Counted from the stretch's first letter, positions 45,344 to 55,610 are shown. The stretch: DNA of 64,000 nucleotides from Muribaculum sp. (GCA_023663505.1 JAMPHH010000001.1:57878-121877); one strand, 5' to 3'. Notes: generated from the sequence alone by a model not told the origin. A program made the numbers and translations.

Positions 45344-48300
45344 GAGCTTATGGCCGCTGTTTTTCTTGGCAGCAGTGCCGATTATCATAATTTTATATCT
45401 GTTAAAGCCCAAGGGAGTGGATCACCTGATGTCCTCCAATCTCCTGTGGAGGAAGCTGTTGAAAAATGAGCAGTCGCGGACCTTCTTTGAGAAATTCGTG
45501 CACAATATCCTCATGTATCTGCAGATTCTGATTGTCGGCTTGCTTGTGATATCGCTGATGGCTCCGTTTATCAGAGCGGATGGTCAGGGGGGCGGGAGAA
45601 AGATCCTGCTCATAGATACCAGTGGAAGTATGCAGCATGTGGGCGCCTCGGGCAAGAGCCGTCTTGAGGAGGCTCTGCAGCAGGCGTGCGACTATGTGCG
45701 CGGCGAGGGAGATACGCCGTTTTGCGTGGTGACGGCGGATTTGGCGGGAGTCAATCTCTTGGCGGTGGATATTGCTGACCCGGAGAGTCTGGTACAGACT
45801 CTGCAGGGGATCACGTGCAGCGACAGCGGTGGGAGTCTCGCGGCGGCGCAGGGGATTCTGGACACGCTCGTGGGTAATGAAGCGGGCAGCATGGCGGATT
45901 TGATCGTTTACACGGACGGGGCAGGCGCGGCGGAATTTGAGGAGCTGCACGTCGGGGCGGACAAGGAGCTCCATGTGGTCGGGGAAGCGGTCTCGAACGT
46001 GGCGAACGATTACACGGTATTCACGGCGCGGGAGGACGGGCTGTATGACGTGATGGTCAGCATGACCAACCACAGCGATGAGGCAGTCTCCCTTGATGTG
46101 GGGCTGTATGACGGGGAGAAGCTGATCGGTCTGACGCAGGCAAAGCTCGAAGCTTCCGAGAGCAGGATGTGTCTTTTTGAGGGGATTGACTGGCAGGGTC
46201 AAACTCTTTCTTCCCGACTCAGCGGGTTTTCGTTTGCAGGTCAGGCGGGGACGAGTGACAGCTTGGAGGCGGACAATGTCTCGGAGACGGTAAAGAGCAG
46301 GGGAAACCTGATCGACGGGCTGTTGGTGGGCGATGGCAACACCTTTATTGAAAAGGCATACAGCGCCGTGACAGGTGCCGGTCTCACCAAGGCGGAGACG
46401 GATATCGCCGCCGCGGAGGGTGCTTATAATGTAGTGATTTATGACGCGGGTCAGACCCCTCAGTACGCGAGGGGAAGCCTGCTGATCTTCGGGGACGCCA
46501 GAGGAGAGTCCACGGAGCAATTGGAGAATGTAGTGCTTGACATGACCAATTGTGACCTGACCTCGGGATTGTCAGGCTTTACCATAGGTGTGAACAATGC
46601 TTATTGCTTCACGCCGCCCGAGGGGGCGCAGAGCTTTCTTGAGTACGACGGGAAATGTGTGGGTTATTATGGTGAGCGGGACGGCAAGAAGGAGGTCGTG
46701 GTGGGCTTCGACATTCGGGAATCGGATTTCCCGCTGCGGGCGGAGTTCCCTGTATTTCTGGCAAATGCCATGATTTATCTCTCGGACACCTCTTGGCTTG
46801 CCACGAATGTCTATTATGCGGGGGAGGAGATCGCCCTGCAGCCATGGGCGGAGCCGGACAGGAGCAGTATGGTGAGCAGACCTGCGAAGGCGGGGCTGTA
46901 TCAGGTGGGCAATGAGGCGTATCAGGAGCCTTATGTGGTGCGTTTCCAGACCATTACGGAGTCGGAGGGGCGCGCGGTGGCGGAGTCTGTCGCGAGCTCG
47001 GGGGAAGCGCAGCTTCAGAGGGTGAAGCGAACCCTGCGCAATCTGTTTATGGCGATCGCGCTTGCTCTGCTTGTGGTGGAGTGGATTGTCTATGTGCGCC
47101 AGATGCGCTATCGCGGGAAATTCTATCTGGCGGTGAGAGCCGTCGTGACGCTCTGTGTGGTATTGGCGCTTTTAGGGCTGCGGATTCCTTGGGGGAACAA
47201 TAACACTGCCACGATTTTTGTGGTGGATCTCTCCAACAGTAATGAGGAGCATCTACAGGAGGTGGGGGATTATCTGAAGGGCGCGGTGGCGAGGATGCCC
47301 GCTGGCAATGCCTTTGGGATCGTCACCTTCGGGAAGGATACTCTGGTGGAGCAATTCCTGACCACGGAGAAATACTATGGCGGATTGATGACCCTGCCCG
47401 AGAAGTCGGCGACGAACTTTGAGGAGGCTGTTTCCAGAGCCCTCACCATGATCCCCGGCGGCTCGAACGGGCGGATCGTTATGCTCACGGACGGCAAGGA
47501 GACGAGGGGAGATATCCATAATATGGCGCAGGCATTGACCTCAAGCCAAGCAGAATTCCTGACCCTGCTCTATGAGGACGAAGTGACGGACGACGCTTAC
47601 ATTGAGAACGTGACCCTGCCTGCCTATCTGCACCCGGGGGATAAATATTCGATCACGGTGTTGGTGGCGAGCAATTATGAGACGGACGCGGATATCGTGC
47701 TTTACAATGGAACCAGTAAAACCGCGGCAAATGATGTGCATCTGAACAAGGGCAGCAATCGCTTTGTGTTCAGTGCGCAGGTGAGCGAGGAGATGGATAA
47801 TGGTGCGATGGAAAGCCTGCGGGTGCAGGTGGTGGCTCCCGGGGATTCCTGCGAGGAGAACGATTCCTTTAGCGCGTATTCCGTGGTGGAGGCTGTGCCG
47901 AGGGTACTGATCGTATCGGGTATGGAGACAAATGTCTCCGGCTTTGCCTCTGTGCTAAGCGCGGCGGGGTGCGATTACAGCTCTGTTTCCGCGCTGAATG
48001 CTCCTGATGACATTAACACCATGCTGGATTACAAATCCATTATCTTAGTGGATACCTATATTGACGATCTGCCCAAAGGGTTTCTGGACAATCTGGATAC
48101 CTATGTGAAGGATTACGGATGCGGCTTTGTCTGCTGCGGGGGCGAGGACAGCTTTGCCCTGGGCGGATACAGGGACACCGTGTTGGAGACCGTGCTCCCT
48201 GTGGATATGGAGCTTAGAGGGGTGGACGAGATGCCCTCCATGGCAATGGTGATGGTGATCGATCATTCCGGCAGTATGCTGATGGGGAGCTCGAAGATAA

Positions 48301-49823
48301 GCAACCTTGATATTGCGATCAGAGCCGCTACGGTGGCGGTGGATAATCTGCGGGATTCGGATTATGTAGGTGTGTTGACCTTTGACGATGAATATGACTG
48401 GCAGGTGGGGATTCAGCAGGTTGAGGACAGAGAGGCTATCAAGGCTGATATCAAGGCAATTGCCGAGGGCGGCGGGACAACGATCAAGCCCGCGCTGCAG
48501 GAAGCGTGTGATGCCCTTGCGGAATGCGAGGCGTCTGTCAAGCATGTGGTGCTTCTCACGGACGGCATGGGGGAGACTACGGATTTCAAGGACGTGATCA
48601 GCGCCTATACGGATAATGGGATCACACTGTCAACGGTGGCAGTTGGAAACGGGTCGGATACACAGCTGTTAAAGCGTCTTGCGGATAACTGTGGAGGAAG
48701 ATATTATTATTCCGATATTTCCAGTGACATTCCCAAGATCTTTGCCCAGGAGGTCTTTCTGGGAGGCGACAGCTATATTCAAAACGGGGAATTTGCCCTG
48801 TCCGTGAGGGGAGGACATGAGCTGACCTCCAATCTCTTTGCGGATGGCTGGCCTATGCTGTACGGATATGTTTCCTCTACGCCAAAGACGGCGTCCAGTC
48901 CGGTGATCGTCTCGGCGGACAAGGAGGATCCGATCCTCACGGTCTGGCAGTACGGGCTTGGACGGACTGTTGCGTGGAACAGTGACGTGACAGGAGAGTG
49001 GAGCGGTCCCTTCGTGGGCAGGGAGGATTATGTCCAGATGTGGAAGCGCATCGTGGATTATTCCACAGGCAATGTCAACATGGGTGAGGACAGCGTGGAC
49101 GTGGTGACGGCAGGGGAGTTGACCGAGCTGGTCTATCAGACAAGTGATTATGGAAACGAGACGGAGATTCTGGCGACAGTGATAGACCCGCAGGGCGATG
49201 CAAGCGAGGTCAAGCTTCACGCCACGGCGCCGGGCAGGTATGAGGCGGATCTTTCTACCGCCCAGACGGGGCTTTATCACTTTAATATACGCCGCACCGA
49301 GGGCGGAGAGATTCAAAGCTATATGACCACGGCAGCGGCGGTGCAGTTCTCGGATGAGTACAAGTTCGACGTGAGCACGGCGGCATATCTGAGCTTTGTG
49401 GAGCGGTATGGGCGTATGATCACTCCAAGCGACGATATTTGGACCAAGATAGACACTGTGGCGAGGGGGAAAATCGCCCTGACCAACTGGCTGTTAGGCT
49501 TGGCGATCTGCCTGTTCCTGTTGGATGTGGCGATGCGGAGGTTCCAATATGTGCCTAAGTGGAAGCCTGCGTTTGCAGGGGGAAGACAGACCGGAACAGA
49601 CGCGACGCATGTTGCGGTCTCCAATAGGGAGAACGCCGTCAATGCTGTGGGAGCTTCTGAAAGCAGGACACAGCAGGAAGCTCAAGAGCAAAGCGTGAGG
49701 GTGCAGGCTGAAACAAAGCGAAAGCAGAGGGAGAAGGTGCACAGAAAGCCGAAGCGGGAGGAACAGACCTTGGATACCTCACAGCTGCTTAGAAAGAAGG
49801 ACGATCGAAATACGGGGCCGTAA
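45333..49823 (+). CDS. Very large BatA-type membrane protein with three vWA domains
   Basis: 1496 residues. The N-terminus has two membrane helices (5-25 and 60-80) in the BatA-like arrangement PLFFLAAVPIIIILYLLKPKG. Three vWA domains follow: DTSGSM (Asp95), DLSNS (Asp632) and DHSGSM (Asp977), each keeping the DxSxS metal site, with a LTDG aspartate later in the second and third. Membrane helices lie near 565-600 between the first and second, and near 1385-1405 before a basic C-terminus. A glutamine-amidotransferase-like stretch precedes the third vWA. The length is two to three times that of a BatA. With MoxR and DUF58 it probably forms a metal-dependent membrane complex. Its target is unknown. 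Confidence 0.85.
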   Translation: MIFESLWPLFFLAAVPIIIILYLLKPKGVDHLMSSNLLWRKLLKNEQSRTFFEKFVHNILMYLQILIVGLLVISLMAPFIRADGQGGGRKILLIDTSGSMQHVGASGKSRLEEALQQACDYVRGEGDTPFCVVTADLAGVNLLAVDIADPESLVQTLQGITCSDSGGSLAAAQGILDTLVGNEAGSMADLIVYTDGAGAAEFEELHVGADKELHVVGEAVSNVANDYTVFTAREDGLYDVMVSMTNHSDEAVSLDVGLYDGEKLIGLTQAKLEASESRMCLFEGIDWQGQTLSSRLSGFSFAGQAGTSDSLEADNVSETVKSRGNLIDGLLVGDGNTFIEKAYSAVTGAGLTKAETDIAAAEGAYNVVIYDAGQTPQYARGSLLIFGDARGESTEQLENVVLDMTNCDLTSGLSGFTIGVNNAYCFTPPEGAQSFLEYDGKCVGYYGERDGKKEVVVGFDIRESDFPLRAEFPVFLANAMIYLSDTSWLATNVYYAGEEIALQPWAEPDRSSMVSRPAKAGLYQVGNEAYQEPYVVRFQTITESEGRAVAESVASSGEAQLQRVKRTLRNLFMAIALALLVVEWIVYVRQMRYRGKFYLAVRAVVTLCVVLALLGLRIPWGNNNTATIFVVDLSNSNEEHLQEVGDYLKGAVARMPAGNAFGIVTFGKDTLVEQFLTTEKYYGGLMTLPEKSATNFEEAVSRALTMIPGGSNGRIVMLTDGKETRGDIHNMAQALTSSQAEFLTLLYEDEVTDDAYIENVTLPAYLHPGDKYSITVLVASNYETDADIVLYNGTSKTAANDVHLNKGSNRFVFSAQVSEEMDNGAMESLRVQVVAPGDSCEENDSFSAYSVVEAVPRVLIVSGMETNVSGFASVLSAAGCDYSSVSALNAPDDINTMLDYKSIILVDTYIDDLPKGFLDNLDTYVKDYGCGFVCCGGEDSFALGGYRDTVLETVLPVDMELRGVDEMPSMAMVMVIDHSGSMLMGSSKISNLDIAIRAATVAVDNLRDSDYVGVLTFDDEYDWQVGIQQVEDREAIKADIKAIAEGGGTTIKPALQEACDALAECEASVKHVVLLTDGMGETTDFKDVISAYTDNGITLSTVAVGNGSDTQLLKRLADNCGGRYYYSDISSDIPKIFAQEVFLGGDSYIQNGEFALSVRGGHELTSNLFADGWPMLYGYVSSTPKTASSPVIVSADKEDPILTVWQYGLGRTVAWNSDVTGEWSGPFVGREDYVQMWKRIVDYSTGNVNMGEDSVDVVTAGELTELVYQTSDYGNETEILATVIDPQGDASEVKLHATAPGRYEADLSTAQTGLYHFNIRRTEGGEIQSYMTTAAAVQFSDEYKFDVSTAAYLSFVERYGRMITPSDDIWTKIDTVARGKIALTNWLLGLAICLFLLDVAMRRFQYVPKWKPAFAGGRQTGTDATHVAVSNRENAVNAVGASESRTQQEAQEQSVRVQAETKRKQREKVHRKPKREEQTLDTSQLLRKKDDRNTGP

Positions 49824-49834
49824 GGCCCCGTTTT
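49809..49834 (+). terminator. Terminator overlapping the stop codon of the triple-vWA gene
   Basis: CGGGGCC and GGCCCCG pair with the loop GTAA containing the TAA stop codon, followed by TTTT. The ribosome would reach the stop codon inside the terminator hairpin. Confidence 0.8.
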
Positions 49835-49854
49835 GAGTGTAAATCCATATTAGT

Positions 49855-50952
49855 CTAGGTTAGCGGATTCCAACCGTCAAGCACCTTCTCCATGGTGTAT
49901 TCCGCCGCCTGCGCGTCCGTGAGCTGGCAGGAGAAATCCGCCCGCTTATCGGGGGCGGCGCCGGGACCGTAGGAAGCGTGCTCGGCGTAGCGGAAGTGCC
50001 CATGAGTCTTGCCCCAGTCCTTCCACCCGAGAGGATGGATATGCGCGCCCAGTTCACAGCTTAGGAACACGGTCTTGGCGTATTCTCTCCACGGTCTTCC
50101 GAGGTAGATCGTGTGGGGAGGACAGTCGCTGGTGAGACGGCAATTGCGGAATACATAGCCGTAGGGGACGTCCTCATAGGTGGAAGCCGCCGTAACATAG
50201 CCATAGATCACCTCGTCATCAGGACTCTCGGGAGGCTTTCTGTCGCCGGGCATTTTGGAGAAAATCTCACAGCCCTCAAACCATGCGGTGGCGCTCCCGA
50301 AGATAAAGTCCACATCTCCCTGTATAAAGCAATTGCGGTACAGATGCCTGCCCAAGGTTCTCGCCTTGAACTCCCCGGGACCCTTAAAGCCGCCGGGCTG
50401 AGCTTCCTTTTGGGGAAGCGGGGCGGTGAACAGGGTGTCCTGACTTCCCAAGAGACGGCAATTCTCAAAATAGCAGCGGTCGGCGTCCACATAGAGCGCG
50501 AGAGCCTGCCCTACCGTGTGACCGAAGCCGGCATCGTTTTGAAATGTGATATTGCGGGCGGTAAAATCAGGCGCGTCAATACGCACGGAGGCGGTGCGGA
50601 AGGTGCCGCGCTTCTCGCCGTTCTCCATAATCTCGGCGGCGCCAAGGCCATAGACGATCACCGTGCTGTCACGGTCTTCCCCGAGCATGGTCACCCGGGG
50701 ACGGGAGATTGTCAGCCGTTCCCGATAGGTGCCGTTCCCGATATGTATCACGATCGGTCTGATATCCCATTCGGGGGCGGGATATACCTTGTCCTGCAAG
50801 CCGTCCGACACCTCTGCGGGCAGCGGCTCAAGCTGTTCCATCGCCTCTAAGCATTCCGTTATGGTGGAGTAATTAGTCTTGTCGGGAGGGCAAGCCTTAC
50901 AGTTTACATAAAGCTGCAGAGCATTTTCTGGTACCTTCATGCTTGTATTCAT
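49855..50952 (-). CDS. Pectinesterase (carbohydrate esterase family 8), intracellular type
   Basis: A 365-residue beta-helix enzyme that removes methyl esters from pectin. The family set is present: GQALALYVDADRCYFENC, GSQDTLFT (Asp near 168), GDVDFIFGSA (Asp near 212) and LGRPWREYA (Arg near 285). No signal peptide is visible, in contrast to secreted plant-pathogen enzymes, so it may act on imported methyl-oligogalacturonides before the GH28 and Uxa enzymes. The ribosome site is AGGAAA. It converges with the large operon. Confidence 0.92.
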   Translation of the reverse strand: MNTSMKVPENALQLYVNCKACPPDKTNYSTITECLEAMEQLEPLPAEVSDGLQDKVYPAPEWDIRPIVIHIGNGTYRERLTISRPRVTMLGEDRDSTVIVYGLGAAEIMENGEKRGTFRTASVRIDAPDFTARNITFQNDAGFGHTVGQALALYVDADRCYFENCRLLGSQDTLFTAPLPQKEAQPGGFKGPGEFKARTLGRHLYRNCFIQGDVDFIFGSATAWFEGCEIFSKMPGDRKPPESPDDEVIYGYVTAASTYEDVPYGYVFRNCRLTSDCPPHTIYLGRPWREYAKTVFLSCELGAHIHPLGWKDWGKTHGHFRYAEHASYGPGAAPDKRADFSCQLTDAQAAEYTMEKVLDGWNPLT

Positions 50953-51093
50953 TCTCAGCTTTTTCCTTTCTTTGTCAATAACCCCGCTGTAAGCAACAAA
51001 GTCAAATGCATCGCCCCGACTAATTGCTCGCGGGAATAAAGAGGTCTGCCGCCGAAATGACAGCAGACCGAATGAGTCAACAGCAGCCTTTCA

Positions 51094-52182
51094 TCACAGC
51101 AATTCCACAATTTTCAGATCGGGGAAGTCTGCCAGATTGACATAATCATTGCCGCACTGTACCATGGGTCTCGAGAGCTTGTCTTTGTTGATAAAAATAA
51201 TCTCCGCCTCGCGTCCGTCGCTTAGCAGACAGCGGTTCTGGATGTAGGTGTTGACCACGTTCTCGAGGAAAATGAGCAAATACCCTACGTCATATTTCTG
51301 GAAGCCGTCCTCCTCAAAGCTTTCGATGACGCGGAAAGGACACAGCGCCTCCCTGTACGATCTGGGGGCAGTCATGGCGTCATAAACGTCAGCAATCGCC
51401 ACAATGCGGGCATAGGGATCGATCTGATCGCCTGACAGATGCATGGGATAACCGCTTCCGTCATTGCGCTCATGATGCATCAGGGCGGCATTACAGATCT
51501 GTTCGTCAATATTCTGCTCCTGCAGAAGCTGATAGCCCAAGATGGGGTGCTTCTGTATCAGGGCGTACTCGCTGGGGCTGAGCTTTCCGGGCTTCGTGAT
51601 GATGGCATGGGGAATCATCAGCTTGCCGATATCGTGGAACAGACCACATGCCGTCGCCATCTCTACCTGATCGGGGGGGAGCTTCAGCCATCCGGCGAGC
51701 ACATTGCAGACCAGTCCCACGTTCATACAATGGGCAAATGTGGAATCGTCATATTCCCTCATATTCTGCAGCATGTCCAGAATGCCGATCTGCCCCTTGC
51801 CTCCGGCGATCATATCCAGTGAATTGTGGAGCAGGGTAGTTACATCAAGCTCCAGATTGCGCTCCGCCACGCCGTTTAGAGCATCCTTGAAATGATCCAC
51901 GTTCAACTCGTAGTCGGCTTTAAACTTCTTGAAGACCGGCGAGTTCTGCACCCTCGCGGAATAGGAGGGCGCCTTCGCCTCGGGAGCGGCGCTCACCATA
52001 TCGGAGGTCTCCTCCTTGGCGTCCTCCACAAAAACGGTGAGAATCCCGTATAAATCCAGCTTTGTGATTAAATTGTCCGTAAGCACTGTCCCCTGTGACA
52101 TGACCAGCTGGCGGTCAAAGCTCAGCACATCCTCCGCAACCACCATGCCGGGGAGCAATTGCAATGTAGATAGTCTTTTCAT
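51094..52182 (-). CDS. HD-GYP domain protein, putative cyclic-di-GMP phosphodiesterase
   Basis: 362 residues. The N-terminal part (about 1-110) has a small beta domain and helices. The HD-GYP core has LFHDIGKLMIP near 181, HPILGYQLL, and HHERNDGSGYPMHLSGDQ near 235-250, so HD, the second histidines and GYP are all intact. A further C-terminal domain (about 290-362) follows. The predicted role is breakdown of cyclic-di-GMP, relevant to the switch between motility and adhesion. The start is ATG at 52182 with an AGGA site; the longer reading was rejected. Confidence 0.9.
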   Translation of the reverse strand: MKRLSTLQLLPGMVVAEDVLSFDRQLVMSQGTVLTDNLITKLDLYGILTVFVEDAKEETSDMVSAAPEAKAPSYSARVQNSPVFKKFKADYELNVDHFKDALNGVAERNLELDVTTLLHNSLDMIAGGKGQIGILDMLQNMREYDDSTFAHCMNVGLVCNVLAGWLKLPPDQVEMATACGLFHDIGKLMIPHAIITKPGKLSPSEYALIQKHPILGYQLLQEQNIDEQICNAALMHHERNDGSGYPMHLSGDQIDPYARIVAIADVYDAMTAPRSYREALCPFRVIESFEEDGFQKYDVGYLLIFLENVVNTYIQNRCLLSDGREAEIIFINKDKLSRPMVQCGNDYVNLADFPDLKIVELL

Positions 52183-52392
52183 AAAATCCTCATTTCCGAG
52201 TGACCTCAGAGCTATTTGCTTTCGCTCAGAGACAAATAGCCATGTAAAAAAATTTATATCGCTTGTCATTCACATCTATTATACTGATTAGAGCAAGGGT
52301 ATGTCAATTTCAAATTAGACAATTTTTTGCAGTCAGGCTGATCATTTTACACAAACTTTATAATTTATTCACAGCTTCCTTAGAATGAGTGG

Positions 52393-52421
52393 TTGAATCT
52401 GCACGACAAATCTGTTAAAAT
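52393..52421 (+). promoter_or_regulatory. Promoter of secA
   Basis: TTGAAT, a 17-base spacer and TAAAAT, about 100 bases before secA. The rest of the 52183-52521 gap holds no gene. Confidence 0.55.
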
Positions 52422-52521
52422 ATTCTGTGAGCTGTGTGAAGGCAGGGCGATATAGAGCCGGGCACACAGTAAATTCGCGCGGATAAAAAGCGGAAACAGC
52501 GCAGATTGGTTAGGAAAAAAC

Positions 52522-55086
52522 ATGAAATTAATTGAAAAGGTATTTGGTACTCACAGCAGCAGAGAGCTTAAACGAATCGAGCCGCTGGTGGACAAGATCG
52601 AGACATTGCGTTCCACGATGCAGGAGCTCTCGGATGACGAGCTCCGCGGGAAGACGGCAGAATATAAAAAGAGACTGACGGAAGGGGAGACCTTGGACGA
52701 TCTGCTCCCGGAAGCCTTTGCCACGGTGCGGGAGGCCGCGAAGCGCGTGCTGAACATGGAGCATTATCGGGTGCAGCTGATCGGAGGAATCATTCTCCAT
52801 CAGGGGCGTATCGCCGAGATGCGCACAGGTGAAGGTAAGACCTTGGTGTCCACGCTGCCCGCCTATCTGAACGCCTTGGAGGGCAAGGGTGTCCATGTGG
52901 TGACGGTGAATGACTATCTGGCGAAGCGTGACGCCGAGTGGATGGGGCAGGTGCATGAATTCCTTGGACTCAAGGTGGGTGTGGTCTTAAACAGTATGAC
53001 CAGTGAGGAGAGACAGGCTGCCTACAATTGTGACATCACCTATGTCACCAACAACGAGCTTGGGTTTGACTATCTGCGTGACAACATGGTGATCTATAAG
53101 GAGCAGCTGGTGCTCAGGGATCTACATTATGCCATTATCGACGAGGTGGACTCGGTGCTGATCGACGAGGCGAGAACCCCCTTGATCATTTCAGGACAGA
53201 GCGGGAAGTCCACTGCCCTGTACGATGCCTGCGATATCCTGGCAAGACAGCTAAAGCGCGGTGACGATATCAAGGAGCTATCCAAGATGGACGCCATCAT
53301 GGGAGTGGTGCAGGAGGAGAATGGTGACTTTATCGTCAATGAAAAGGACAAGGTCATCAATCTGACGGCTGCGGGCGTGGAGAAGGTGGAGAAATTCTTC
53401 CATATAGAGAACTTTGCGGATCCCGAGAATCTGGAGATTCAGCACAATATCATACTTGCGCTCAGAGCGCACAATCTGATGTTTCGAGATCAGGACTATG
53501 TGGTGAAGGATGATCAGGTGTTGATCGTGGACGAGTTCACGGGACGTATCATGCCCGGGAGACGATACTCGGACGGCTTGCATCAGGCGATCGAGGCGAA
53601 GGAGCATGTAAAGGTGAAGCGGGAGAGCAAGACTCTCGCAACCATCACCTTCCAGAACTTCTTTAATTTATTTGAGAAAAAGAGCGGCATGACCGGTACG
53701 GCGCTCACGGAGGAGAGCGAGTTCCGTGAGATCTATGGCATGGACGTGGTGGAGATCCCTACCAACAAGCCTGTCATTCGTAAGGATCTGCAGGACTCCG
53801 TGTATAAGACCAAGGCGGAGAAGCTGAACGCCATCGCAGAGGCGGTGGAGGAAGCTCACGCGAAGGGACAGCCTGTGCTGGTGGGCACGATTGCGATTGA
53901 CGCGAGTGAGGAGATCAGCCGTATGCTGCAAAAGCGCGGGATTCAGCACAAGGTGCTGAACGCGAAGTTCCACGAGATGGAGGCCGAGATCGTGGCGGAC
54001 GCCGGTATCCACGGGGCGGTGACGATCGCCACGAACATGGCGGGTCGTGGTACGGATATCAAGCTCGACGATGAGGCGAGAGCCGCAGGCGGGCTTAAGA
54101 TCATCGGCACTGAGCGGCATGAGTCCAGACGTATCGACAATCAGCTGCGCGGACGTTCCGGACGTCAGGGGGATCCCGGCGAGTCCAAGTTCTATATCTC
54201 TCTGCAGGACGATCTGATGAGGCGTTTCGGCTCCGAGCGTCTGATCAACATGTTTAACGCTTTGGGGATTCCCGAGGGACAGGAGATTGAGCACAAGGCG
54301 CTGACCAATGCCATCGAGACCGCCCAGAAAAAGATTGAGAACAATAACTTTGGCATCCGTAAAAATCTGCTTGAATATGACCGCGTCATGAGTGAGCAGA
54401 GGGAGATCATTTATGAGGAACGCCGCCGAGTGCTCAACGGCGAGAGCATGAGGGATTACATCTACAAGATGCTCACGGATATCACGGAGAATTGCGTGGA
54501 TATCTGTATCAATGACGATATGGGCAAGGAGGACTGGGACTATAACGAGCTGAATACTTTATTGCTGCCCACGATTCCCTTACAGCCCGTGACTGCCGAG
54601 CGCGTGCAGAAGGGCAAGAAGAACAGCCTGAAGCAGCAGCTCAAGGAGGAGGCTGTGAAGCTTTACGAGGCGAAGGAGGCGGAATTCCCCGAGCCCGAGG
54701 CAATCCGTGAGCTGGAGCGCGTGATTTTATTAAAGGTGATAGACCGCAAGTGGATGGATCACATTGACGATATGGATCAGTTACGGCAGGGAATCGGTCT
54801 GCAGGCATACGGACAGAGAGACCCCGTGGTCGAGTATAAAATGAACGGTTACGAGATGTTTGACGAGATGACTCAGAACATCAAGGAGGAGACCGTGCGG
54901 CTTCTGCTACACATCAGGGTGGAGCAGAAGGTGGAGCGCGAGCAGGTGGCTAAGGTCACTGGCACCAACAAGGATGAAACGCTGCAGAAGGGACCAAAGA
55001 AAAGGGATAATGCCAAGATCTACCCGAATGACCCCTGTCCCTGTGGAAGCGGTAAGAAGTATAAGCAGTGCCATGGTAGGCGGTAA
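52522..55086 (+). CDS. secA: Preprotein translocase ATPase SecA
   Basis: 854 residues, the motor of the Sec secretion pathway. Walker A MRTGEGKT is near 99-106; the DEVDSVLIDEARTPL segment near 205 is the second nucleotide site; TNMAGRGTDI and GRSGRQGDPGES are further helicase motifs. The C-terminus carries the zinc SEC-C motif, PCPCGSGKKYKQCHG. The length and domain order are normal for a clostridial SecA. The start is ATG at 52522 with AGGA upstream. It has its own promoter; prfB lies about 650 bases after it. Confidence 0.97.
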   Translation: MKLIEKVFGTHSSRELKRIEPLVDKIETLRSTMQELSDDELRGKTAEYKKRLTEGETLDDLLPEAFATVREAAKRVLNMEHYRVQLIGGIILHQGRIAEMRTGEGKTLVSTLPAYLNALEGKGVHVVTVNDYLAKRDAEWMGQVHEFLGLKVGVVLNSMTSEERQAAYNCDITYVTNNELGFDYLRDNMVIYKEQLVLRDLHYAIIDEVDSVLIDEARTPLIISGQSGKSTALYDACDILARQLKRGDDIKELSKMDAIMGVVQEENGDFIVNEKDKVINLTAAGVEKVEKFFHIENFADPENLEIQHNIILALRAHNLMFRDQDYVVKDDQVLIVDEFTGRIMPGRRYSDGLHQAIEAKEHVKVKRESKTLATITFQNFFNLFEKKSGMTGTALTEESEFREIYGMDVVEIPTNKPVIRKDLQDSVYKTKAEKLNAIAEAVEEAHAKGQPVLVGTIAIDASEEISRMLQKRGIQHKVLNAKFHEMEAEIVADAGIHGAVTIATNMAGRGTDIKLDDEARAAGGLKIIGTERHESRRIDNQLRGRSGRQGDPGESKFYISLQDDLMRRFGSERLINMFNALGIPEGQEIEHKALTNAIETAQKKIENNNFGIRKNLLEYDRVMSEQREIIYEERRRVLNGESMRDYIYKMLTDITENCVDICINDDMGKEDWDYNELNTLLLPTIPLQPVTAERVQKGKKNSLKQQLKEEAVKLYEAKEAEFPEPEAIRELERVILLKVIDRKWMDHIDDMDQLRQGIGLQAYGQRDPVVEYKMNGYEMFDEMTQNIKEETVRLLLHIRVEQKVEREQVAKVTGTNKDETLQKGPKKRDNAKIYPNDPCPCGSGKKYKQCHGRR

Positions 55087-55200
55087 TTATATATGTTAAG
55101 CAAGCAGTAAAGGACATGAATCATAAAAACGGAGAATAGAGATGCCTGTGGTAATACAGACAAAGAGTGAATGGTTAATTTGTGGAGGGAGGTATGCACT

Positions 55201-55515
55201 ATGAGCAAATACAATTCATTTAATGTCAATCTCAATATTCATCCCAATGCACCCAAAGAGGTATGGGACAAGGTACAGAAGATATACGCCGAGATGCCGT
55301 ATTGGAGCGGATTTATGGAGGGAACGCCCATATGGTACGGACCGGGGGACATCATTATCGAGGCGAGTCCGGAGCCCGGCGGTCTGCATTTCTATGCGGA
55401 GATGCCGCAGGACGAATGGGAATCGTGGATCTGTACATTCCGCAACCGGGCGACGGAGGAGCTGGGTTATGAGATCGGGGAGCCGGAGGAGGGATATCCG
55501 TTCAGGTTTGTATGA
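55201..55515 (+). CDS. Small conserved-looking protein between secA and prfB
   Basis: 104 residues, acidic, with no signal peptide; the sequence is rich in Trp and Tyr (MPYWSGFMEGTPIWYGP, EWESWICTFRN), suggesting a small alpha/beta fold. The start ATG at 55201 has a strong GGAGGGAGG site. I do not recognise the family. A palindromic repeat begins 12 bases after its stop. Confidence 0.7.
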   Translation: MSKYNSFNVNLNIHPNAPKEVWDKVQKIYAEMPYWSGFMEGTPIWYGPGDIIIEASPEPGGLHFYAEMPQDEWESWICTFRNRATEELGYEIGEPEEGYPFRFV

Positions 55516-55526
55516 AGAATAAGAGG

Positions 55527-55609
55527 GTAGATTGAAAAATCATAGATTTTTCAATCAGAAATTTGTGCTTGCGCCCAAATTTCCGGATTGCGGCAAGAAT
55601 GAGGATTAG
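55527..55609 (+). repeat. Dispersed palindromic repeat, copy 2
   Basis: Nearly identical to 33208-33290, with three visible differences, but lacking the second TTGAAAATC stem. Like copy 1 it lies just after a small gene. Confidence 0.75.
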
Positions 55610-55610
55610 T

